DNA from: Pampus argenteus
Lineage: Eukaryota; Chordata; Actinopteri; Scombriformes; Stromateidae
NCBI GenBank assembly: GCA_036937835.1
Contig: CM072863.1
Span: 8,190,001 to 8,254,000 of the forward strand
DNA length: 64,000 bases
Direction: 5' to 3'
Both the position numbers and the translations under genes were made by a program. The notes below the pieces were generated by a model that saw only the letters and a list, made by a program, of their open reading frames with translations, searched no databases and was not told the DNA's origin. This document shows positions 12,501 to 23,200 of this stretch, in pieces. Within the stretch, counting starts at the first letter, position 1. Each line of letters begins with the position of its first letter.

Positions 12501-14674
12501 GCCCGCTTGGAGCTGGAAAGGAAGATTGAGGCTCTGATGGATGAGATTGAATTCCTCAAGAAGATCCATGATGAAGTAAGTGATGCTACACCTGCACTGT
12601 TCTCACTGCACATGTTATTCATGTACAGTGCTACGCAAGTTAAACTCGACTTAGTGTAGATTAGGTGCTCTATATCTCCAGAAAACACTGTAGTCAAGAG
12701 ACATGGCTTGGAGGACACTTGTAAAAGGTTCCATGCAACTCTTAGTCCGCTGTGGAAAAGCTTATTCTTAGTGGGGTTGACTTTAAAATCGGCATCATAC
12801 AGTTTACATTAAGCTTTGCAAGGAGGAAAAGAAAATATTATTTGAGTGCCATCAGCATATAATATGAATGAAAAACTATGTTAAGTATTACATCAACATG
12901 AGAAAAGTAATTTTTCACAAGGGATGCTGAATGCAGGGGTCTCAACTGTGTAAATGCAACTTATTTTTGTCTTCTTTTTTTTTTTATTCTTGCCATGGTT
13001 TTGATTTGACATTTGTGGTTCTGTTTGTGTGCAAATGCTCGTATTATCAGGAAATCCAGGATGTACAGGTGAGCGTCCAGACCCAGCAGCTGAAGATGGA
13101 GGTGGACAGCACCGCCAGGCCAGACCTAACTGGTGCTCTGAGGGACATCAGGGCCCAGTATGAGACCATTGCTTTGAAGAACATGCAGGAATCTGAGGAC
13201 TGGTACAAGTCCAAGGTAGGCAGACAGACACACAGATAATCTCACTGGAAAACACAAACACATACTCATGCTTGCTTCATGTTCCTGCAGTTTGCTGATT
13301 TGACTGAGTCTGCAAAACGCAACGGCGATGCTCTGAGGCAGGCCAAGCAGGAGGCCAATGAGTCCAGGAGGCAGATTCAGTCTCTTAACTGTGAAGTTGA
13401 TGCACTGAAGAACACGGTGAGGACAAATGCCACCTCTTATTTTTCTGTATTGATCTATAACTTTACAGCATACACATTACACCCACAATGTATGTTGTTT
13501 CAGAATGAGGCTTTGCTGAGGCAGATGCGTGAAATGGAGGACCAGTTTGGCAATGAGATTGGCAACTACCAGGACAACATAGGCAGACTGGAGGATGAGA
13601 TCCGCCACCTGAAGGAAGAGATGGCTCGCCACCTTCGAGAATACCAGGACCTCCTCAATGTCAAAATGGCTCTGGACATTGAGATTGCCACTTATCGTAA
13701 ATTGCTGGAAGGAGAGGAGAGCAGGTGAGGGAGAATATACCAAGGTATAATTTTATAGATTTCCCTTTTTGAAGTAATTCTGTGTGGAGGTTATAGTACT
13801 TTACTCTAAATCAGAGTTTCCCCAACCCTCTCCTGGAGTACCACTTGCATGTTTTAGATCTCTTCCTGCTCCAACACAGCTAATTCAAATGATCAACTCC
13901 TGCTATCAAGTAGCTTCAGAAGTTCAGTTGAATCAGCTGTGTTGGAGCAGGAAGAGATCAAAAACATGCACGACAAGGGTACTCCAGGAGAGGTTTGGGA
14001 AACTATAAATGATTTAGTTCCCTCTGGAATTAAAAAACAAAACATGCAGGACAGATGGATTTGAGACTAAATTGCTCATTGATGCGTGTGTCTCTTTGGA
14101 CTCCATACAAAATTAATGTGTTTCTGTAAGGAGTTTTCTCCTTTTTAGAACAGATTAGTACTGTACGACACTCAAATCTTATATTTCCTGTTTAGGATTA
14201 CTGTTCCCATCCTCATGACAAATCATCTTGGTGACCGAGGTAAGCCATGATTCTTTCTTGACTTTACACTCACTCCAAACCACAAACATTTATTGGTGAC
14301 AATGTTTTGATGCTACTTTTCATCAGGTCAGAATATTTAGGACCTGATGAAGATCCAAATATTTTGGGAAATGTGAAATGTATCTGTAAACGTAAATGTC
14401 CTGTTTAATCTGACTTTTCGTAGACTATGAACACACTTCAAACAGCGGGCACAAGAAGACTGTTGTGATAAGGACAGTTGAAACTAGAGATGGAGAGGTA
14501 TGATTTTTTACAAAAATGACATTTGTTTGGTATGTTTTGCAATACATATGAGCTTTAAATTAAATTCTAATCTGAGTGTTTCTTTTATATCAGGTGGTGA
14601 AGGAGTCCAGTAGGGAGAAGGAGAGAGACTCAGGCCACACTGACAAGGATGACGAGCAGATAAAATCTGATTAG
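9565..14674 (+). CDS. prph: Type III intermediate filament, peripherin/plasticin-like, 9 exons, 471 aa
   Basis: A cytoskeletal subunit that forms 10-nm filaments, in the peripherin case mainly in neurons. Exons: 9565-10112, 11673-11733, 12480-12575, 13051-13215, 13291-13416, 13504-13724, 14196-14239, 14424-14497 and 14594-14674. Internal lengths of 61, 96, 126, 221 and 44 bp fit the type III exon pattern. The start follows 'aacc' and is the first ATG after the TATA-like box. The head (1 to about 92) is Ser/Arg-rich with SSYRRTFG-type text (SYRRTFGS). The coiled-coil rod runs from about 93 (NEKAELQELNDRFASFIEKV) to about 403 (EIATYRKLLEGEE). The tail carries KKTVVIRTVETRDGEVV. Peripherin-like rather than vimentin- or desmin-like features are LMDEIEFLKK, DVQVSV, ESRRQIQSL and NEALLRQ. 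Linkage to mcrs1 also fits peripherin. Desmin- or vimentin-like naming is the main alternative. Confidence 0.88.
11957..12080 (+). repeat. Teleost 'gttagcat' repeat fragment in prph intron 2
   Basis: The text 'gacatgttagcatgttggc', then 'attagcatttagctcaaag' and 'cctcacagagatgttagc', is a fragment of the same dispersed family as the copy at 37085-37425. It carries no coding potential. Confidence 0.6.
13812..14004. mobile_element. Fold-back MITE-like element in prph intron 6
   Basis: The two ends are long inverted repeats of about 70 bases with few mismatches. The left arm runs 'agtttccccaaccctctcc', 'tggagtacc', 'gcatgtttt', 'gatctcttcctgctccaac'. The right arm is its reverse complement through 'gttggagcaggaagagatc' to 'gagaggtttgggaaact'. 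The central part is unique and there is no transposase. This matches a palindromic non-autonomous DNA transposon seen across fish genomes. Its terminal CAG plus TTTCCCAA hints at a hAT type. The flanks hold 'ctctaaat' and 'ctataaat', a possible imperfect 8-bp target duplication, but the right boundary is ambiguous. Confidence 0.8.
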
Positions 14675-15329
14675 ATAATGTGAAGGCTAGTGCCATGATA
14701 GGGGAGAAAAAAACACTAACAAAAAAAAAAAAGAAAAATGAGGAAAAAAACAACAACTCTGACCTATTTTTTCCTCATTCCAACTAGTTGTTTCATTGTC
14801 TAGCAAAGAGTCTCTCAATATAGGTGCAACGTTGAATGAATCCCTTTAGACGGTGTCACTTTGGTGCTATTAAAGCAACCTAACTTTTGCTGAACACATT
14901 TGTCTCATCTGTAGGGCTAAGCTGAACCACTTTATTAACATACCACTCGAGGCCTTGATTTACAGTGCAATCCTGTGGAATCTTTAGCAGACCACACATT
15001 TGTAGCAGACTATTAAACAACAGTCTAAAAATAGCTTGAGAAGTTTAGGATTTTTAGTAGTTTGTGTCGTAGATATGACTTACTAACAAAACTTTGAGAC
15101 ACTGCCCTTTTGGTCGACACACCTTAGAAGACAAACCGATAATAAATGAACCTATCTGCATTTGTTTTAGAAGCTTTGCTGTCCTCTTACTGTTCTAACC
15201 TCCAAATGTCCAAAGACACAAAATGTAACACACAAGAAAATGATGACGCTGAAAGGATAACAGTCACTGATTGACTTTCTGAATGTGCTTTGCAACGCTG
15301 TGTGTATCACGAACGATTATGTAAGTGCA

Positions 15330-15335
15330 AATAAA
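15330..15335 (+). terminator. Candidate poly(A) signal of prph
   Basis: AATAAA followed about 20 bases later by the GT-rich 'tctgtgttgtctgtcc', the usual downstream element. It implies a 3' UTR of about 0.68 kb. An earlier AATAAA near 15140 is an alternative site. Confidence 0.55.
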
Positions 15336-15359
15336 CTTAATTGGAGCAAATCTGTGTTG

Positions 15360-16255
15360 TCTGTCCACATAACATTTTTTATATTCATATTTACTACAAG
15401 AGAGCCTTGGTTATAGGGTTATAAGGCCAGTGCTCTGTTCCATACAAGGTATCCATAATGACCTTGTTGTTCAGAATAAGTAATTTATGTAAAACAGTGT
15501 TTGAATTCATGAAACTGTGTGCTTGGCTAAAAAATAATATTAGTACATTTAATTTGTACTGCACTGGCAAAGTGTTACATTAAAAAACACACAACATAAC
15601 AACACACCACATAAAGGAAATAATAAAAGTTAAAATGAAAAAGCCTACCTGAATAGAAAAGGATTTCCAGACTTCTTTTTAAACCTTCATCTTGCTTCTG
15701 CAGCTGTCTCATCCCTAAAGTTTTCCATATCTAGTAGTTGAGCAGATTTTGATTTTCTTCTGTGAATGACAGATTTTGTTGAGTTCTGCACACTGATATG
15801 CAACGCGTACTTTATACATCAAATAAAAAACATTTCTTTCAATAAATCTTATAAGGAAATTGCATAAATAATTACCAAATGCCGAAGAGGTTTAGCTTTA
15901 CAAAACTATAGCAAACAAACCGAAATACGACAGCAAAAAAATACACCACAGAACTCACAACGTTTTTCTTAGAGTAGGAGGGACTCCATAGTTGTCATTT
16001 GTATGCCCTGAGTAAAGCCTTTCAGGCGACTCTTTAGCTCACACTGCACTACTGCACCATTAAATTCTCAAACTATGACACAACCAAACGTCTACCATCC
16101 CTAATTTTACCTTTATTTACTAAACCTAAGACAGCCAATTCGTTATTCTTTCTCAACTGCTTTTCTTTTGGCCTGAAGTTTGCTAGTTTGGTGAACCTGA
16201 AATGTAAAACTCAGGGCACACAATGACTCACTATAACGACATTCTACATCCGCTC
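15360..16255. other. Intergenic region between prph and timeless
   Basis: About 0.9 kb of AT-rich sequence with no open frame of note and no clear repeat. GC content rises towards 16.24 kb, where the timeless promoter begins. Confidence 0.6.
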
Positions 16256-16261
16256 TCTGAG

Positions 16262-16284
16262 TTTTCGCCCGCTGTATTGGCGCG
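16262..16284 (+). promoter_or_regulatory. Tandem E2F-like motifs at the timeless promoter
   Basis: The stretch holds TTTTCGCCCGC (16262-16272) and TTGGCGCG (16277-16284), both of the E2F/DP type (TTTSGCGC-like). They lie about 130-150 bases upstream of the donor that ends the non-coding first exon. There is no TATA box. Such an arrangement suits an S-phase gene such as timeless. The assignment is by motif only. Confidence 0.5.
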
Positions 16285-16319
16285 AGACTTGTCCGACCTG
16301 TAAGATCTGTGACTCAATA

Positions 16320-16415
16320 AACTGAAATAAACGTTAAACTGATAGAAAAGAGACGTAACATTATACACCACCGGCCACTCAGCATAGCTGATGGAGAGAA
16401 GCAGCATTTGATCTG
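16320..16415 (+). other. timeless: Non-coding first exon of timeless (5' boundary approximate)
   Basis: The sequence ends in a strong donor, 'atctg' followed by gtaagt. It lies downstream of the promoter motifs and about 0.88 kb before the exon carrying the start codon (17292). An 'atggagag' within it has a very short frame and is unlikely to be used. The 3' border is well supported; the 5' border is a guess. Confidence 0.5.
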
Positions 16416-17292
16416 GTAAGTTAGTTAAAACTGTTTGTTTTATTTTCTAAAACAAATAACTGAAGTCATTGCGCGGTCTCCCTCAGTAAACTGCAGCTAA
16501 CTAACGGCTAGCGTCAACTGTTTGACGTTAGTGTAACAGAGAACAACAATTAACAGCTACTTTACTTTATCAATGTGTAGAAATCCCTTTGTGTGCTGTG
16601 TTAGATACTTTAACTAATTTACGCCTTTAGTTTTAAATAGTCTACCTAACAATAACAATAATAACAATTGTGCTTTGACCTGGCTGTAATTCACAGTGTT
16701 GATTCAGCAAGAGTCGAAAATACATCCAGTGTAACATTAGAGGCAGCTTGCTTAGTCTGGGATTTAAGCTGCTCTACAGGGAACATTTAAGACCTAAAGA
16801 CAAGGGTAAGTAATGTTAATCTGTAGATATATCTGGACCCCACTTAAAATATTATAACTTAAATCCTTAATTAGCTTACTTGACACTTTGCAATGAATTA
16901 AAGCATAGTTATTTATGTAGTAATCACAGTGGTTCCCAAAGTGAGGTCACAGGGACCAACAGGGACCCATGAAAGACTTTCAGGAGGTCTCCAGGAAAAG
17001 CCTCTTTCCATTTGTAGTTGGCTGTGAAAATTTACTGTCATTATTGAATGAAACATATTGATTGCATATGCCTTTAGATAAGAGATAAAACAGATTCAAC
17101 ATTTTGTAATGCTCTGTAGAACTGGTAGCCAAGATCCTGAGGTCAGACTGTCCTGTTCTGTATTGGATTCAAAACGTAAATATGTTTCTTTCTCCTTCTC
17201 ACGATTTCTCTTTTTCTCTTTTATTGTATGACCTATTACATAGACTGAACCCTTATCTTTGTGCTGGCTGATGGTGTTTGGACTTATTCAGG

Positions 17293-20200
17293 ATGAATTG
17301 TGAGCTTTTGGCAACGTGTAGTGCTCTTGGCTATCTGGAAGGAAACACCTATCACAAGGAAACTGATTGTGTAGGTGAGTGGTTTTCAAATGGTAAAGGT
17401 GGATGGGTTGGAGAAGGAGCATAAAAAGCACCTGCACTATTCCTATGCTAACTCTCTTGTATTTGCAGAGAGTGTGAAAGACTTGATCCGGTATTTACGG
17501 CATGAAGATGACACCCGTGATGTCCGCCAGCAACTGGGTGCAAGCCAGATTATACAGAATGACCTTCTACCCATCATCACCCAACATAGACAAGACAAAG
17601 TCTTATTTGATGGCTGTATCAGGTAGATACCCTGAGATTAAACTTCTCTCGTGAACCTAAAATCTATGCTGATGAATATTTAGAAATGAAACAAGTAATA
17701 TATTTGTTATTATAATTTGTTATTATAGCAGTGCCGGTGTTATACACTATTGTGTTCGGCTTTACAAGAGAATCACAATCATCACAATTACACAGAAATT
17801 GCGATCTGTAACTGTAAAGAGTTTTGAACAGTATTTTCGCAAAGCCATTGAATATAGTGAATCAGGAAGCCTGTTGCTCATGTCACTGCAACTGTTCTGT
17901 TTTTTTTGTTTGTTTTTTCCAGGCTCATGGTCAATCTCACTCAGCCTGCCATGCTTTGCTTTGGTAAAGTCCCTGATGACCCAGTGTTCAGACATCACTT
18001 TTTGCAAGTTACATCTCATTTACAAGCCTATAAAGAGGTATTGTCAGCTTTTATAATAGTAATAACATGTATTATTTATATTTTCTTAGGGCCGCAACTA
18101 ACAAGTATTGTTATTATCAATTAATCTGTCAGTTATTTTCTCAATTAATAGTTTAGTTGTTTTCCTCTGGTTTCAGGCATTTGCCAATGAGAGTGTGTTT
18201 GGTGTTTTAAGTGAGACATTGTACAACCTTCTACAACTGGTAAGTATTTCACTAATAAATAATACTTTTATGTTACCTGTTTCCTAGATTTGAGCTTGAA
18301 ATTCTTCCAAAATTACAGTGGTAAAATAAAATAAAAGTTTCATTTATATGCGTTTCTGCTTTTCTCCCTGTTTCTCCCTACTTGCACTCTTCCCTATCAG
18401 GACTGGGAACAGAGACAGGAGGAGGATAACCTGCTGATAGAGAGGATTCTGCTGCTTGTCAGGAATGTGCTTCATGTACCTGCGGACCCCTGTGAGGAGA
18501 AGGTCTGACTTCAACACAAGCACCAACATGATTATCAAAGAGGCAGAGCTAAACTCGGCCTATCCTGGACTGTTCTTCCATTTAACCTTCTTCTCTCCTT
18601 TACTTCAATCTTCCCTAATTTCTACCTCTCCTCCTGATACAGAAAGTGGATGATGATGCCAGCATCCATGATAGGCTGCTGTGGGCCATTCACATGAGCG
18701 GTTTCGATGACCTGGTCAAGTTCCTGGCGTCGGCCCAGAGCGAGCAGCAATGGAGTATGCATGTGTTGGAAATCATCTCTCTCATGTTCAGAGACCAGGT
18801 TAGCCGGAAGAACCCTTTTGGATGTGCACGTTTACAGTACTTTGCTGACGTTGTTTTCTGTTACCTGCCTGTTTACCTTTTTTCTTACAGACGCCGGAAG
18901 CTTTGGTGAGCGCTGGTCAAGCTCGCTCAGCAGAAGAGCAGCAGAGAGACTCTCAGGAGCTGGAGGCACTGAGGCAGAAGGAGCACGCAGAGAAACGGTC
19001 TCGTACATTACAAAGAGGAACTAGGTACATGCAAACAGTTATATTTTGGTAAAAGGATGACACAGCGGATGTAGAATAGTTTTCCTCCACCAGTCACCAC
19101 TTCAATAGCAGTATTTGCCAGACAGAAATGGAAGCACTTCAGTTTATGTGCCTGAGTGAGTTGCTGCAGTGCCTGGGTGATCAAAGGAATATGTGCATTA
19201 CGGGTGAACCACAAGTCTTAATACTTCACTACAGTTATAAAATGTACTTCATTTTTCCTATTTGCCTGAAATAAATCATAGATCCTCCTGCAGGTGACAG
19301 ACTGCTCACCTGGACATTTATTCATTAAATGATCACATCTGTTGTATTTCATATTCATTTTTATATACTCTTTCAAGTACTGTCTGTAAATACTGTAACA
19401 AATGTACAGATATACTTTGTGTAAATTATTCTTGTTTCAACATCCATGGACAATCATGCCCCTTACTACCATAGCTATATCCACCTACCTTGCCCTAATA
19501 TACAGTGCACTGTATTACAGTGTATTAACAGCATTAAACTGTGTATATGCTGCAAAATGTATATTATAGTTATATCTCTAGTCTCTGTTCTATTTTTGTA
19601 TTTATTTTATTTTTAAATATTATATATTTATATTATATAGTCAGTCAATCTAAATATTGATTTACATCTTTTGAAGCTTGTGTTTGAAACTACAAAACAT
19701 ATGTGGGGCTTTGTTTATATTCTAGTTCGCTTAACTGTGCCTTTGTGTTTTCCTTTAAGACACTCTCGCTTTGGAGGGTCCTTTGTTGTTCAAGGCCTCA
19801 AGTCGATAGCCGACAAAGATGTGATTTATCACAGAAATATTCATAATGTGAGTAGTACAACACTTATAACCTATCTGGTAAGAGTGATGTTGAGTGATTG
19901 GTGATGCTTGCAAAACTCAATTCTAAACTTGTGCCTTTTTTGTTTTAGTTCAAAAACTATACTCACGACGTAGGCAAAGCAGTGAGACGTGTTCCCAGGA
20001 GGAATCGACAGGCCCAGGAGTGTAAGGACAAACGACGCTCGGCCTTAAACGTTCGACTCTTCCTGCGGGAGTTTTGTGTGGACTTCTTAGAAAACTGCTA
20101 CAATCGCCTCATGTACATTGTCAAGGTTAGAAACTTCCTTTTCAATATTACTATTATTATATTATTATTTGAATACTTATGAAAGTAGGGTTCATACAAA

Positions 20201-23200
20201 TCATGTTTTCGTATTTGATTTATTCAGGTTCATGGTTAAAATATCAAGTTGTTTTTAAACAGTGATTCACATTGCAGGTAAATTGTTTTTATTTGCTGTG
20301 TACAGTTCTAGATCAGCTTTGTAAAACTTGTCATTTGTTTTCTTGTCTTCTCTACAGGAAAGTCTGATTCGAGAGCAGGCTCAGCAACATGATGAGACCT
20401 ACTACCTCTGGGCGCTCAGCTTTTTCATGGCTTTCAACCGGGGCAACGGTTTCCGTGCCGATTTAGTTTCTGAAACCATGTCCATCCGTGCTTTCCATTT
20501 CATTGAGCGCAACATCACCAACTACTATGAGATGCTGCTCACTGACCGCAAAGAGGCCACATCCTGGTCCCGCAGGTAAGAAGATTATAAGGAAGCAGAA
20601 AAATGTCAAGTCTGTTAGTTGGTTGTAGACTGATATTATGTATTCTTTTGCAGGATGCACCTGGCACTAAAGGCATATCAGGAACTGCTGCTGACTGTGA
20701 ATGAGATGGACCACTCGCATGATGAAAGCATCCGTCAGAGCTGCAGTGTTATTAAAAGTTCAGATAGTGCTCATTCTTCTTTTAGCTTTGAAATTTGAAT
20801 TGTTGCCTGTTTTAGGCCAATTAAATTCAAATGAAATGCAGTTTTATTTCATGTATTTACTTTCACCTTCTAGGTAACATATTCTACATGATGGAATACA
20901 GGGAGATTTTCCTGACCTTGCTGAGGAAATATGATGAAACCAGACAACCTCAATCCTACCTCAAAGACTTGGTGGAGTCAACTCATCTCTTCTTGCGCAT
21001 GTTAGAACGCTTCTGCAAGGGTCGCAAAAGTCTGATGGTCCAGGTAGGTTCTAGTTCTTGCTAAATATGTGTACGTTTTTGCCATTAGTACCTGCTTAAA
21101 AAATGTTTAATATCTTCTGTTAACGTTACAGAAAAAGAGAATAAAGCGGAAAAAGACTTCGGGTGCAAAAAAGACATTGGCTGCGGAAACTAGTCCAGAA
21201 GACCTGGCGGATACATTAAAGATTGTGGAGGAAGAGCTGAAATCTACAGGGTTTCAGGTCAGTGTAAAAAATCTTATTTTAGAGAAGGCACAAAGAGCAT
21301 ATATCCTCTTGTTAGGAATCATTTAAGAGAGAGATTATCAGAGAGCAGATTTTGCACGAGTGTGTTTAGCTTCAACAAGGTTTTCTAAAGTTCCATAATA
21401 AGGATCCCCTTTAACGACCCTCTTAAGGAAAATGTTTTAGCACTTTAACCATTTAGTTTGGAAAAAAAAAAAACAATCTGCATACAGGTAGTGCATTCCT
21501 AATTGGCATTAAGTACTGATCTATAATAAGAGCATACTGCAGGCCTTTTGGGTTATAATGTTTTTATAAATGTTTCATAAGTGTACTGTACTGCAAAGCT
21601 ATCGTCCACGAAGTTCAGCTCATACATAATTGAATGCACTCGAGTGGATTAGACCTTAATGGAAAATAAGTAGACACATTTAGTATATCGTCAATATCAC
21701 CTCTCTCTGTTTTCTTTCCGCAGTTGTCAGGGGCTTTAACTGAAAGCATCGTGCCATTTGATGCCACGTCTGAAACTCCGCTTGAGGAGCAGCGGACTGA
21801 AGCTATGGTGCGTGTGCAGGATGCCCTGCTAGCACGACTGGGACCAGAAGCTTTGGCACTGCTGCGTGCTGCCAGGTTGGTGAGACTCAACACACCATCA
21901 ACCTGTAACACCAATCAAAGAAATCTAGTTATGTAAATATTCAAGATTTTCTTATTGTTTTACTCAGGGAGGTGTGGCCAGAGGGAGATGTGTTTGGTTC
22001 AGCTGATGTGGAACCTGAAGAGGAACTGGAACTCCTAAAGCAGATACTGCATGCCAACCTGCCAAGTATGCTTTTTAATTTTATATTTACATGATAATTT
22101 GTACCATAATATTTGTGCAGCACTCAAACCTTGCCTTTAAATTTCAGGGTCATCTCCCCCTGAACCTGGGGTAGAGGAGGATGATGATGCAGGGTTAGAG
22201 TTGGAAGAGGAAGAGTTGGAGTCTGTTCAGATTTCTGAAACAGAATTCAACTTTCTAGACTTTATCAAAAAGTAAGGAGATGTCATAATAAAAAAATGAC
22301 CATCAGAACAGAAATCTGCCACTGCAAGACAAATATTACTTTTGAGTTTCTTTGCTAAAACATTTTGTGACCTTCCTAATGGTGGAATTCACCCTTGTCT
22401 GGCCCCTCACAGGTTTGCCAACCCCAGTGTTGTGCGCCCGTACCTCCTCCTATTAAAATCGTACTCGAAAAACACACCTCACACAAACCACTGCATCGTC
22501 CGCTTGCTGCACCGCTTAGCAGTCAATCTCAAAATGGATGCCCAGCTTTACCAGTTGTCAGTCTTCCACCTCTTCAACAAGATCATGAGTGACCCTGCTG
22601 CAGCTGCATACAAGGTACAGTAACAATATGAGAAAAAAAAATTTCTGTTGTCAAGCATGCTGTTGGTGATATAAGGTCAACTGAAGTTTAGACACAAGAG
22701 CTTACTTTCTTTCTCTGCTTCACAGGAGCTAGTGACCTTTGCCAAGTATGTGCTGAACCGTTTCTTTTCACTGGCAGCACAAAACAGCAAAGCATACGTT
22801 GAACTGCTGTTCTGGAAAAATGTGGGGGCTGTACGTGAGATGACAGAAGGCTACAGTAAAGACGGGTTGGTGTTCTTAATATTTTGTATTTCTTCTCTAC
22901 CGTATTTCTTCTTTGTCATTTTAAGCTGACCCTTGTTACCTGATTACAAGGAAGATATGATTTGTGTAAAATTGTAAGACATACAAAATAGTAAAGTCTA
23001 ATTTGATTTCTGCAATTTAAAACATTGCATCTCATTTACCTAAATATGTCAGAAATGGAAAGAAACCAACATGGACTGAAGAGGAGGAATTGGAGTTGCG
23101 CAATCTTTATGTAGAGCACCGTGACTCTGAAGGTCTGCCTGCTTTTTGTCCTTTGTTTGCACATCTTTTCTGTCTGTTGTATCCTTATAAGTTGATATGC

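Noticed and set aside
16921..17120. Stretch starting 'cagtggttcccaaagtgagg' in timeless intron 1
   Set aside because: It resembles the end of a fish hAT-type repeat, but no matching second terminus or target duplication could be found, so it is not listed as an element.
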